DNA of 64,000 nt from Verrucomicrobiaceae bacterium (GTDB lineage Bacteria > Verrucomicrobiota > Verrucomicrobiia > Verrucomicrobiales > Verrucomicrobiaceae): assembly GCA_027486585.1 (NCBI GenBank), contig JAIXOU010000039.1:1-64000 (forward strand), in the 5' to 3' direction. The position numbers were made by a program, and so were the translations under genes. The notes under the pieces were generated by a model. That model was not told the origin of the DNA and ran no database searches. It saw only the letters and a program-made list of their open reading frames with translations. The first letter of the stretch is position 1. Each line of letters opens with the position of its first letter. Below are positions 18,741 to 27,425 of the stretch, in pieces.

Positions 18741-20368
18741 CGGGTTATGTCGGGAAAGGCTGCTTGAAAGGCATCGACTTCCGCCGAGCGATACTTGCTT
18801 GCTTGATCTCGCGGTCTTTGACCTAATAGCGACTTAAACCAGCCATCCAGAGTCCACTCACGGCGCAGCAGGACCACGGAGCAGGGGCCTGGGAGTGCTA
18901 ATTGCTTTTTGATTTCACTCATGGGGATTCCCATTTCCCAAGTATGCTGTGTGTAGAAGACCAAGCTCGGCTCGTCGAATCCTTGGGCCAGTAGGCGCAT
19001 CTCCGGTGTCAAAGGCTCTAGGTGTTTGGCCACTTGCAATGTCACTGAAGTCTCACGCAACTTCTGACTGAACGGTAATAGTGCCAGAGAACAGCTGATC
19101 ACAGCGATGAGCGGCATGCCCCATCGGATCGTGCCATTGCCTTTCCAGGCGCAAAGAGCCGCAATTCCGCCAAGTGAAAAAAGTGCCATAACCAGAGCTG
19201 CGGTGCTTTGGGCGAGAGCGCGAACTTCGGGAATCGCGATTGGCATGAACCAAGCCGTCACCGCCAAAGCGAAGATCAGTCCAGCTAAACCCAAAAGACC
19301 GATGGTGGCTAGTTTTGGCGGCTGTTGTTTTTTGTCCCAGGCGAGAGCAAGCAGGATCAGAAAACCGGGGTATCCAGGCATCACATAATGAGGCAGCTGC
19401 GTGGCATAAAACGAAAAAACGATCTGCGGAGTCACAAACCAAGCGACAAGAAAAGCCTTATCCATGGACCATTCAGCGCGCAGTAGACGCCAAACAGGCA
19501 TCAGAAAAAAGAGCCACGGAAAAAGACTCAGCCAAGTGCTGATCAAATAGTAGCCTGGGATGAATTTGCGTCCATTGAGCACTTCGACCCCGCGCTTCAC
19601 CACATGACGCCCCATGCCGATGTCCCAAAAGAGGCCCTGCGTCTCGATCAGCGCAGGGATACCCCAGGCTGCAACGGGCAGCATCATGACGGCCAACCCA
19701 GGTATGACGTGCAGAGGCTTCCATGAAATGGGTCTGCGCCAGAAGCCATAACGCCAAAGCAGTAGAGTCAATCCTGGGACCAGCCATGCGATGGGGCCTT
19801 TCGCTAGGAATCCAAAGCCAAGGGACAACCACAAGGTCCACCACCAAATGGCGTGCGGCTTGTCATCGGGTTTCACCACCAGTTCGATCAGTGCGCGACA
19901 GGCAAGAGTCACGCAAAGAATCATGGGCATGTCGGCCACACAAAGCCGACCATGGATTAACGTCTGTGCCGTCGTCAGCCACAGCAGAGCGGCGGTGAGA
20001 CCCGTGGTGGCCTTTCCTGAAAGACGCTGAGCTAGACCTCGGATGATGAGCGCGGTCAAAAAAACGGCCAAAACACCATGCAAGCGTGCACCGATCTCGC
20101 TAATGCCAAGGAGTCTGTAATTCAGCCACATCCACCAGTAAGTGAGCGGTGGTTTATCAAAGCGGTATTCTCCATTAAAATAGGGCACTGACCAACTCCC
20201 ACGCTCCATCATTTCCACCGTTGCCTGAGCGAAGCGAGGCTCATCCCGATCCATGAGCGGTAAGATGCTGGTGCCTGGCAGATACAGCAGCAAAGTAAGC
20301 AGCAGCAGCACCCACCATCCATGCCTGCGGCAAAAGGAATCAGTCCAGAAAAGTCGAAGATCAAACAC
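18668..20368 (-). CDS. ArnT/PMT-like membrane glycosyltransferase
   Basis: A 566-residue GT-C fold transferase that uses a lipid-linked sugar donor on the periplasmic side. N-terminal signature: a first membrane helix, then LPLMDRDEPRFAQATVEMMERGSWSVPYFNGEYRFDKPPLTYWW, with the acidic DRDEPR pair and RFDKPPL typical of ArnT-type PMT_2 enzymes. About eleven further hydrophobic segments follow up to residue 430, then a soluble periplasmic tail (about 440-566). The start codon is GTG (20366-20368); an ATG five bases upstream is out of frame. ArnT adds aminoarabinose to lipid A, but PVC homologues have diverse acceptors, so the sugar is not assigned. Three-prime overlap with the PAP2 gene. Confidence 0.88.
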   Translation of the reverse strand: MFDLRLFWTDSFCRRHGWWVLLLLTLLLYLPGTSILPLMDRDEPRFAQATVEMMERGSWSVPYFNGEYRFDKPPLTYWWMWLNYRLLGISEIGARLHGVLAVFLTALIIRGLAQRLSGKATTGLTAALLWLTTAQTLIHGRLCVADMPMILCVTLACRALIELVVKPDDKPHAIWWWTLWLSLGFGFLAKGPIAWLVPGLTLLLWRYGFWRRPISWKPLHVIPGLAVMMLPVAAWGIPALIETQGLFWDIGMGRHVVKRGVEVLNGRKFIPGYYLISTWLSLFPWLFFLMPVWRLLRAEWSMDKAFLVAWFVTPQIVFSFYATQLPHYVMPGYPGFLILLALAWDKKQQPPKLATIGLLGLAGLIFALAVTAWFMPIAIPEVRALAQSTAALVMALFSLGGIAALCAWKGNGTIRWGMPLIAVISCSLALLPFSQKLRETSVTLQVAKHLEPLTPEMRLLAQGFDEPSLVFYTQHTWEMGIPMSEIKKQLALPGPCSVVLLRREWTLDGWFKSLLGQRPRDQASKYRSAEVDAFQAAFPDITRHVVQGFNGARSSWTEVVVFIRRL

Positions 20369-20559
20369 AGCATTTCAGTGCCAAAACAGATCCAACTCGA
20401 CAGTAAAAAGCGGTGACATTCTTGTCACTGGCAGCTTGTTTTGAACGATGGATCAACGCCGCACCTGGTCTAAAAGTCAGTTCTTGAAGTAGTTGAAAAC
20501 AAGACGGCCCAGCCACTTGTCATCCGATTACAACTAGGTCACCTTCATCTCCCAGCTTC

Positions 20560-21267
20560 ATGAATCAAGAGGTTCGGCTTGAATCTCTACCTCCTATGCA
20601 CTGCCAGACTTCTTTAAATCACGACGGCTACATTTTGCTCCGAGGCGCGATTCCTGGGGAATGGTTGGATGACCTGCGTGTGGCCTTCGATGCTGGCGTC
20701 AAGCCTTCGGACCAATGGCCCATACCACGAGGAGCCGATTGGAGGCATTCCTCACTGGATTTAGTTCCGAGAGTGCAGGCCGTTTGTCGCCTGCCAAGAG
20801 TGCTTGAAACAGCTGGCGCGCTGATCGGTGAGCGGTTTTTTCTTTCTCAGGTCGAGGGACGCGAACCTTTGCTGGGTGGCGGCCATCAGAAATTGCATCG
20901 CGATATGTGCGCTCAGCGACCCGGAGATACGGTCATCGCCATTGCTTACTTTGATGATTTTGGTCCTGAAAATGGCGCAACTCGTCTCATTCCTAGCAGC
21001 CATCGCCGCGCCCCAGATGAGCCAGAATTCGATTTCAATGACGAGTCCAAGTCCATGCAAATCTCAGGCAGGGCAGGTGACATTTTGGTTTTTGACGCGG
21101 ACCTCGTTCATGCTGGTAGCCTCAACTCAACGGGCGCTCGCCGCCGCACCATCCTTTTCTGCTTTCAAGCCGAGCCCTGCTACGCTGCCCATCTGGAAAC
21201 GCTGGCACTGCGAAGCATTCAAATGGATACGAGCGAAAGATTCGATCCAAGCCCTGATTATACTTGA
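20560..21267 (+). CDS. phytanoyl-CoA dioxygenase family protein
   Basis: A 235-residue Fe(II)/2-oxoglutarate-dependent oxygenase of the PhyH type. Iron ligands are in LHRDMCAQRPGD (HxD, His and Asp) and DADLVHAGSLNSTGARRR (distal His, then the Arg that binds 2-oxoglutarate). The family N-terminus HDGYILLRGAIP and the block FGPENGATRLIPSSHR are clear. It is cytosolic, with no signal peptide. Substrate is unknown; bacterial members hydroxylate small metabolites. The sialate esterase starts 12 bases downstream, so the two may be cotranscribed, though they differ strongly in base composition and may have been joined recently. The 191 bases upstream show no other gene. Confidence 0.88.
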   Translation: MNQEVRLESLPPMHCQTSLNHDGYILLRGAIPGEWLDDLRVAFDAGVKPSDQWPIPRGADWRHSSLDLVPRVQAVCRLPRVLETAGALIGERFFLSQVEGREPLLGGGHQKLHRDMCAQRPGDTVIAIAYFDDFGPENGATRLIPSSHRRAPDEPEFDFNDESKSMQISGRAGDILVFDADLVHAGSLNSTGARRRTILFCFQAEPCYAAHLETLALRSIQMDTSERFDPSPDYT

Positions 21268-21278
21268 ACTCACTGCCC

Positions 21279-23231
21279 ATGAAGACGCTCCTCTATTTCC
21301 TCCTGCTCGCTCCTGCCGCACATGCTGCGGTGAAGCTTCCCTCCATCTTCACCGACCACATGGTGCTTCAGCGGGACAAAGCGGTGCCGGTTTGGGGCAA
21401 AGCCGCGCCCGGTGAGGAAGTCGTCGTGGAGTTCGCGGGACAAAAGAAGACCACGAAAGCCGATGCGGGCGGCGAGTGGATGGTGAAGCTCGAACCCATG
21501 CCCGCAAACGCGGAGCCGCAGGTGCTCAAGGCGGGCAACGTGAGCGTGCAGGACGTTTTGATCGGCGAGGTGTGGCTCGCCTCCGGCCAGTCGAACATGG
21601 AGTGGGAAATGCAGATGAAGCCCGACTCGAAGGCCGACATCCCGAACACCACGCATCCGAATCTGCGCCTCATCGAGGTGCCAAAAACGACCGCGCTCAC
21701 GCCGCAGGACGATGTGCCCGCGAAATGGGATCGCAGCTCGCCAGAGACAGCCGCTAGCTTTTCGGCGGTCGGTTATTACTTCGGCCTGAAACTGCACGAG
21801 GAGCTCAAAGTGCCCGTCGGCATCATTCAGAGCGCTTGGGGCGGCACACGTATCGAGCCGTGGACGAGCATTGATGGCTTTGATGCCGTGCCGGAGCTGA
21901 AGGACTTCGTCGCCGATGTCCGCGCGAACCTGCCCGGCAGCGAGGCGTATCGCACCGCGCATGAAAAGCACCTCGCCGCCGTCACGCAGTGGCAGCAGGC
22001 CGTGAAGACCGCGCTGGAGAAAAATCAGCCCGTGCCCGCCATGCCCGGCCAACCTCAAACATTCACCGCCGACGCCGGCACGCCCACCGCGCTCTACCAT
22101 GCCATGATCCATCCGCTCGTGCCCTTCGCCCTCCGCGGCGCCATCTGGTATCAGGGCGAGTCGAACCACAATGAAGGCTTCGTTTATACCGACAAGAAAA
22201 AGGCCCTGCTCGCCTCCTGGCGCAGCGTGTTCCAGCAGCCCGAGCTGCCGTTCTACTTCGTGCAGATCGCCCCCTTCCAATACGGCACTGAGGAGCCGGA
22301 GATCCTCGCGCAGTTCTGGCAGGCGCAGACAAAGTGCCTCGACATCCCGCACACCGGCATGGCCGTCATCAGCGACATCGGCGAGGTGCCGGACATCCAT
22401 CCCGCGAAGAAAAAAGAAGTCGCCCGCCGCCTCTCGCTCTGGGCCATGGCAAAGACCTACGGCAAGACCGACATCGACCCCAGCGGTCCGCTCTACGCCA
22501 GCCACCGCATCGAAGGCTCCGCCATCCGTGTGAAGTTCGACCACGCCACCGGCGGCCTCGCCGCACGCGATGGCAAAGCGCTCACGCATTTCGAGATCGC
22601 CGGCCGCGATGGCCTTTTCCAGCCCGCCGAGGCCAAAATCGATGGCGACAGCGTCGTGCTCACCTCCGCGAAGGTCCCGCAGCCGCGTCGGGCCCGCTTC
22701 GCGTGGAGCAAGCTCGCCATCGCCAACCTCATGAATGGCGACGGCCTGCCCGCCACCGCCTTCCACACCCACTGGCCCGTCGATCCCGACCTCGGCGACA
22801 ATTTTGCTAAAGGCTGCACCTGGACCAGCAGCGACAAAAACACCTACGGCTGGGACACCGGCCTCACTGACGGCTCCTGGGCCTCCTTCGCGCCGAACTG
22901 CTACGCCACCAGCAACACCGACCAGTTCCCGAAGCACGTCACCATCGACCTCAAGCAGCCGCGCATGCTGAATCTCATCGTCCTCGGCGCTCCCGAGATC
23001 GGCTCCACCAAAACCGTCGCCATCTCCGTCAGCACCGATGGCAAAACCTTCCGCGAAGTCGGCAAACACGTCTTCCCCCTCGCCAAATCCACCCGCGCCT
23101 CCATCACCTTCCCCGACACCGAAGCCCAGCACATCCGCCTCACCTACCTCGACCACCACACGCAGCTCGCCGGTGGCTTTCCGAATACCTTCGGCTTCAC
23201 GACCGAGGTGGAGGCTTATCGGGTGAGGTGA
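21279..23231 (+). CDS. sialate O-acetylesterase with C-terminal discoidin-like domain
   Basis: A 650-residue exported carbohydrate esterase. Start at MKTLLYFLLLAPAAHAA, a signal peptide cut after AHA. The first domain is a beta-sandwich (LPSIFTDHMVLQRDKAVPVWGKAAPGE); the SGNH core follows with WLASGQSNMEW (Ser near 105), SAWGGTRIEPW, IWYQGESNHNE (near 290) and DIHPAKKKEVARRL (Asp and His near 372-375). Residues about 520-650 (ATSNTDQFPKHVTIDLKQPR...VAISVSTDGKTFREV) look like an F5/8 type C (discoidin) carbohydrate-binding fold. It is typical of PVC glycan scavengers. The gene is strikingly GC-rich compared with both neighbours and carries a long antisense open frame as a by-product. Confidence 0.92.
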   Translation: MKTLLYFLLLAPAAHAAVKLPSIFTDHMVLQRDKAVPVWGKAAPGEEVVVEFAGQKKTTKADAGGEWMVKLEPMPANAEPQVLKAGNVSVQDVLIGEVWLASGQSNMEWEMQMKPDSKADIPNTTHPNLRLIEVPKTTALTPQDDVPAKWDRSSPETAASFSAVGYYFGLKLHEELKVPVGIIQSAWGGTRIEPWTSIDGFDAVPELKDFVADVRANLPGSEAYRTAHEKHLAAVTQWQQAVKTALEKNQPVPAMPGQPQTFTADAGTPTALYHAMIHPLVPFALRGAIWYQGESNHNEGFVYTDKKKALLASWRSVFQQPELPFYFVQIAPFQYGTEEPEILAQFWQAQTKCLDIPHTGMAVISDIGEVPDIHPAKKKEVARRLSLWAMAKTYGKTDIDPSGPLYASHRIEGSAIRVKFDHATGGLAARDGKALTHFEIAGRDGLFQPAEAKIDGDSVVLTSAKVPQPRRARFAWSKLAIANLMNGDGLPATAFHTHWPVDPDLGDNFAKGCTWTSSDKNTYGWDTGLTDGSWASFAPNCYATSNTDQFPKHVTIDLKQPRMLNLIVLGAPEIGSTKTVAISVSTDGKTFREVGKHVFPLAKSTRASITFPDTEAQHIRLTYLDHHTQLAGGFPNTFGFTTEVEAYRVR

Positions 23232-23337
23232 TATTTAATGTATCAGATTTATCCGATAGAACGGTCGCCTTTAGTGTTGTTGGCATACTCACCATTATGT
23301 TTCCCATCAATCAGTTCGGCCAATTAGCAGCAAACTC

Positions 23338-24024
23338 GTGAAGGCCCCAAAGCGAACCCAATGCTATTTGTGTGGTATCACGCTTGATGACTCGAATAGG
23401 ACTGTTGACCATATTCCACCAAAGGGACTTTTTCCGAGGCCGCTTCCCAGCAATTTGATGACCGTCCCATGCTGTGAAGCCTGCAATAACGGTTATTCAA
23501 GAGAGGATGAGTTTTTTAGGCTCGTTACGACACTTGGAGTCCATAAGACCCCCGAGAAGGAGCTTGTTTACCATACACGAACTGTGGCAAGAACGCTCGC
23601 CAGAGGAAGGCTTAGATCGGAGATCACTGCACTACTGTCAGGGATGAAGCGCCAGTGGAAACAGGTAAACGGTGTTATGATCTATGCTGGATTGGTCAGG
23701 CTACCTGTTGAACTGATTAGGCGGGTATCTATCCGTATTGCACAGGGTATGTTGGCATACCATCATCCATTACTGCCGACGCATTTTCTGAACTACGACG
23801 CCTATGTGCAGCCTGAGCACGGAAAGATTTTAGAGATCATTGCAGACCTTGGCACCGATCTGACAGAACTACGGCTTGGAGGTAGGACGTTTCATGCTTA
23901 TCACGGGACTGTTCCTGGACAACCAAGCTACGGCGTGGTCTTGATGTGCTTTCACGAGACTATCACGGCAGCAGTATTCCATTTTCCAGATGGACAGACA
24001 TCCCACGTCACCAACTGTATCTAA
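23338..24024 (+). CDS. HNH-type nuclease domain protein
   Basis: A 228-residue protein with GTG start (lower-scoring alternatives not obvious). Residues 8-50 form a zinc-bound HNH/McrA-like finger: CYLCG, then DHIPPKGLFP carrying the catalytic Asp-His, then CCEACNNGYSREDEF. The remaining 180 residues are mixed alpha/beta and unrecognised; they may be a targeting or substrate domain. It is AT-richer than the flanking genes and has no evident partner methylase or immunity gene, suggesting an isolated accessory or mobile-defence gene. In the adjacent forward frame an open stretch continues from about 24022 to 24161, so a frameshift near the 3' end cannot be excluded. It converges on the PVC cytochrome gene. 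Confidence 0.7.
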   Translation: MKAPKRTQCYLCGITLDDSNRTVDHIPPKGLFPRPLPSNLMTVPCCEACNNGYSREDEFFRLVTTLGVHKTPEKELVYHTRTVARTLARGRLRSEITALLSGMKRQWKQVNGVMIYAGLVRLPVELIRRVSIRIAQGMLAYHHPLLPTHFLNYDAYVQPEHGKILEIIADLGTDLTELRLGGRTFHAYHGTVPGQPSYGVVLMCFHETITAAVFHFPDGQTSHVTNCI

Positions 24025-24175
24025 AAACGATACCTCATCATGAGCTGCATCCTATAAATAGGGTTGATTTGTCGCATGGTAGGAAAGTGGTTGCCATTCT
24101 ATCGACGCTCCAATTTCGAATGGCTGAGGAGGTGCGCCGCATTAAGCGGGGTGAGCTGTGATATACTCAAGGAGC

Positions 24176-24192
24176 GGGACTTGCCAAGTCCC
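24176..24192. repeat. 17-base palindrome between convergent genes
   Basis: gggacttg and caagtccc flank a single central c, making a perfect 8+1+8 palindrome, with a partial further copy (cttggcaagt) at about 24209-24218. It lies between the converging HNH gene and PVC cytochrome gene. It may be a small dispersed repeat or a bidirectional 3' hairpin; no T-tract supports a classical terminator. Confidence 0.5.
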
Positions 24193-24229
24193 GGCGAAGT
24201 GAAGGCCCTTGGCAAGTGATTCTTCTTGG

Positions 24230-27200
24230 TCACTTCCTCATCAGGTAAGCAAAGAAATTCTTCAAATCGGTGTCGCTCATGCCGGTGGTGAGGCCTTCGG
24301 GCATGAGGGAGATGGGGGAGGCTTCGAGTTTGTCGATGTCAGTTTGCTTGATGGCGGTTTTGTTGCCTGCCATGTCTTTGATGACGATGCCGTTGGTGTC
24401 TTGAGCATCCATGAGGCCGCTGAGGATTTGGCCGCCTTTGGTTTTCACGATGTAAGCACCGAAGCCTTCGCGGATTTCTAGGCTGGGGGTGAAGAGGTTG
24501 TCGAGCCAGAAGTCGGCGTTTGTGCGGTCGTAGCCGGTGAGCTCGGGGCCGATCTTGCCGCCCTCACCGAAGAGACTGTGGCAGACGGAGCAACGGGCAG
24601 TGAATTGCAGCTTGCCTTTGTCGGCATCGCCGAGGCCAGTTTTGAGGACGGCTTTGATGCGCTCGGCTTCCTTTTTCTTCTCGGGTGTGGGTCCAGTGGC
24701 GAGCAGGCCCTTCCAGTGCTTTTCGATGCTGGCGTCAATGTCGGCATCTTTGTGTAGGCTGAGCTGGCGGACGATGTCGATGGTGAAATGCTTCGCGGGC
24801 ACTTTCCATTCGTTGACGAAGTTCATCAAAATCTGCGCCCATTCTTTGCGTCCGGCCATGACGCGAAGGGCATCCTCGCGCAGGGCTTTGTCTCCGGCGA
24901 TTTGACTTTCCCAACCGAGCAGGAGGGCCTCGGGGAGGCGTTTGTCGTCAAACTTGGCTGCGGCCTGCAAAATGCCGCGTTTGAGGCTGGGAGCCGCGCT
25001 GGACTTCAAAATAGCCACCATGGGCATCACGGCCTCTTGCTTGCCGAGTTCGGCTAATGTCTTCGCGATGGCGATTCGGGCGGTGTTGGTGGCCTTCTTG
25101 TCCTCAAGCAACTTCAGAGCGTCTTTAAGCGCGTCTTTGCTGCCGCTGCGTAACGCGAGAGTGAGGTCGCCACCACTTTGCTTGGCCATGTAGTCGTTGA
25201 GCGCCTTGGTGAGCGACTCCGGTAGTTTTGGCATCTCCGCGCCTTCAAAGGCGGAGGCGATGCCTGCGATGAACTTGCCACGCAGGGCTTCATCGTTGGT
25301 CAGAGCAAGCAGATCGGCGCAGGAGTTTAGGTTCTCTTCACCACCGGCCAGAGCGTAGCGTTTCGCGAGCTTTTCGGCGAGGTGGTCGCGGAAGAGTTTG
25401 GTTTGGAGGAAGGCAGGATCAGCTTTGAAGTATTTAAAGACGGCTTCGCGTTCCTTTTCGGCCTTCGATTCGAGTGCCCACCAGGCGAGAAGCGGGAGAT
25501 GACCGCTGGGGTCGTAGGCTTCTTCGCCAGAAGAAGGGGTTTGGGAGTTTGCGGTGTCCTGGGAGTCTGCGTTCTGGCGAACGCGCCTACGATCGGAGGC
25601 TTCGCCGCTCCAGAGAAGAGGCAGCGCAATGTTGGCTGGCAGCCTTTTAGCGGTTGCGAGAATTTGGGCGCGGACTTCGAGGTGTTGTTCCTCCCACGCC
25701 AAGCGGACAAGAGTGTCCGCGCTTCCTTCATGCCCTTCGCCAATCATTTTGACGGCCCAGCGACGAATGTAAGGATCTTTGGATGCGAGCGGAAGCTCTT
25801 TGATGGCTCCGAGCGCATCAAGGGACCAAAGAGACTCAAGAGACGTAAATGACTGTGAGATTTTGGGAGCCAAGTCTTGCAGGTTACGCCACCCGATCTC
25901 CAACACCGCCTGCTTGCGGAACCACTCGTTTTGATGGCTCAGATAGCCCAGCAACTCCTCGCCACTTGCTTTGCTCAAATCGAAGGGCTTCTGCTTTGGG
26001 GCACCGCTGGCAGGACGCACACGGTAGATGCGGCCGCTGGTTTTGTGCCAGTCATCGACGGGGCTGACGTGGCTGAGGCGGGTGTCATACCAGTCGAGCA
26101 TGTAAAAGCCGCCATCAGGGCCGACGCCGCTCCAGACTGGGCGGAACCAGCGGTCGGTGGTCGTGATGAGCTGCTCTTCGTCTTTGTTGCTGAAGGTGGA
26201 GCCATCTGGGAGCAGTTGACTGACATAGACAAGATTGTGCAGAGAATTTGGCGCGATGATTTTGCCTTCGTAGGCGCTGCCGAGCAGGCCGCCTTCATAG
26301 ATGGTGAAGGCTTGGGAGAAGCGTTTGTTGTCGCCTTCCAGCTTCATGTGCTCAAACCAGCCGAAGGCATACGGATTGGTGAGCGGGCCGTGTTTTCCCC
26401 AACCTTTGATGCCGTAGCTGCCTTGCTCGTAGTGCATGCCGCGTGTGGCGTTGTTGGTGCCTGAGAAAATCCGACCTTTGCTGTCGATGTCGAGACTGAA
26501 GGTGTTGCCGCCGCCTTCGGCGTAAATTTCGAAGGTCTTTTTCTTCGGATGGTAGCGCCAGATGCATTGGCCTTCCCATTTCACATTCTTGGAGTTGGCG
26601 CTGCTGACGTTGCCGGTGGTGGTGCTGCCGTTGGCTCCGTAAAGCCAGCCGTCCATGCCCCATTGCAGGCTAGTGGCGACGCTGTGGGTGTCTTCGAGGC
26701 CGAAGCCGCTGAGCTCGACCTCGGGGTCGCCATCCGGTTTGGCATCGAAGTCGGTATCGGGATAACTGAGTAGATAAGGCGGATTCAACACCCAGATGCG
26801 ACCCATGCCATGCAGCGCAGCGCTGGCGATGTTCAGGCCGGTGATGACGTCTTCGTGCTTGTCGAAAAAGCCGTCGCCGTCGGTGTCCTCGAAGACGGTG
26901 ATCTTGTCCGCACCTTTTTCACCACGCGGCGGCGGCAGCGGCACTTTGTCGAACTTTGCTCGGAGATGCTGGTCGTAGCTGACGATCTTTAATCCAGCGG
27001 GGAACTGGTATTGGCGATACATGGTGACCCACATGCGACCTTTGCTGTCCCAACTCGCATAAAGAGGCTGCTCGACATCGGGTTCGGAGGCCATGAGATC
27101 GATGGCGACATCGCTGCGGTGTTTGAACTGTTTCACAGCCTCAGCGGCGGGGGTGGGGGGAGTGTCATCCCTCATGACACCGCGGCCGGCTCGCGTTTCG

Positions 27201-27295
27201 ATGATCTTTTTGACCGCTTCATTGCCTGCGACCTCGGTTTGGGCAGAGGCAGGAAGGACTGAAAGAACTAAAAGGACAGAAAGGACGCGGAACAT
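24230..27295 (-). CDS. PVC-type propeller/HEAT/cytochrome c protein
   Basis: A 1,021-residue exported protein of the PVC-specific large cytochrome type. Start at MFRVLSVLLVLSVLPASAQ (signal peptide); the longer TTG/ATG frame to 27418 would overlap the divergent gene. Residues about 45-430 form a membrane-bound-dehydrogenase-like six/seven-bladed propeller (SWDSKGRMWVTMYRQYQFPAG, TVFEDTDGDGFFDKHED, DGWLYGANGS, GPDGGFYMLDWYDTR). Residues 450-870 are HEAT-like helical repeats. The C-terminal 130 residues are a c-type cytochrome with CSVCH and a distal Met region. It probably oxidises a sugar or alcohol in the periplasm and passes electrons to the chain; the substrate is unknown. A REP-like repeat lies in frame inside the helical part (25569-25591). 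Confidence 0.9.
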   Translation of the reverse strand: MFRVLSVLLVLSVLPASAQTEVAGNEAVKKIIETRAGRGVMRDDTPPTPAAEAVKQFKHRSDVAIDLMASEPDVEQPLYASWDSKGRMWVTMYRQYQFPAGLKIVSYDQHLRAKFDKVPLPPPRGEKGADKITVFEDTDGDGFFDKHEDVITGLNIASAALHGMGRIWVLNPPYLLSYPDTDFDAKPDGDPEVELSGFGLEDTHSVATSLQWGMDGWLYGANGSTTTGNVSSANSKNVKWEGQCIWRYHPKKKTFEIYAEGGGNTFSLDIDSKGRIFSGTNNATRGMHYEQGSYGIKGWGKHGPLTNPYAFGWFEHMKLEGDNKRFSQAFTIYEGGLLGSAYEGKIIAPNSLHNLVYVSQLLPDGSTFSNKDEEQLITTTDRWFRPVWSGVGPDGGFYMLDWYDTRLSHVSPVDDWHKTSGRIYRVRPASGAPKQKPFDLSKASGEELLGYLSHQNEWFRKQAVLEIGWRNLQDLAPKISQSFTSLESLWSLDALGAIKELPLASKDPYIRRWAVKMIGEGHEGSADTLVRLAWEEQHLEVRAQILATAKRLPANIALPLLWSGEASDRRRVRQNADSQDTANSQTPSSGEEAYDPSGHLPLLAWWALESKAEKEREAVFKYFKADPAFLQTKLFRDHLAEKLAKRYALAGGEENLNSCADLLALTNDEALRGKFIAGIASAFEGAEMPKLPESLTKALNDYMAKQSGGDLTLALRSGSKDALKDALKLLEDKKATNTARIAIAKTLAELGKQEAVMPMVAILKSSAAPSLKRGILQAAAKFDDKRLPEALLLGWESQIAGDKALREDALRVMAGRKEWAQILMNFVNEWKVPAKHFTIDIVRQLSLHKDADIDASIEKHWKGLLATGPTPEKKKEAERIKAVLKTGLGDADKGKLQFTARCSVCHSLFGEGGKIGPELTGYDRTNADFWLDNLFTPSLEIREGFGAYIVKTKGGQILSGLMDAQDTNGIVIKDMAGNKTAIKQTDIDKLEASPISLMPEGLTTGMSDTDLKNFFAYLMRK
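25569..25591 (-). repeat. REP-like repeat copy inside the PVC cytochrome gene
   Basis: On the minus strand this reads cgtaggcgcgttcgccagaa and continues cgc: the same cgtaggcgc plus short hairpin found intergenically at 51037, 50952 and 59653. It is translated as the RRRVRQN part of a segment (DRRRVRQNADSQDTANSQTPSSGEEAYDPSG) that is low-complexity and unlike the surrounding HEAT-type helices. Frame is kept across the copy. Confidence 0.65.
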
Positions 27296-27425
27296 GTTTG
27301 GACTAAACGGTCGAGGGATGGCATTTTGTCCGAGGCTTGTTGCAGGAACAGATATTCCTGTGACCGATGGTTGATCAGCAGGCTTGCTTTTATCATGCAG
27401 ATCCCGTTTTCTTGGCAACTCTCTC

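Noticed and set aside
21270-23159. 629-codon open frame antisense to the sialate esterase
   Set aside because: Composition is Gly/Val/Ala/Glu-rich with no motif; it mirrors the GC-rich third positions of the esterase, which has clear catalytic blocks on the plus strand.
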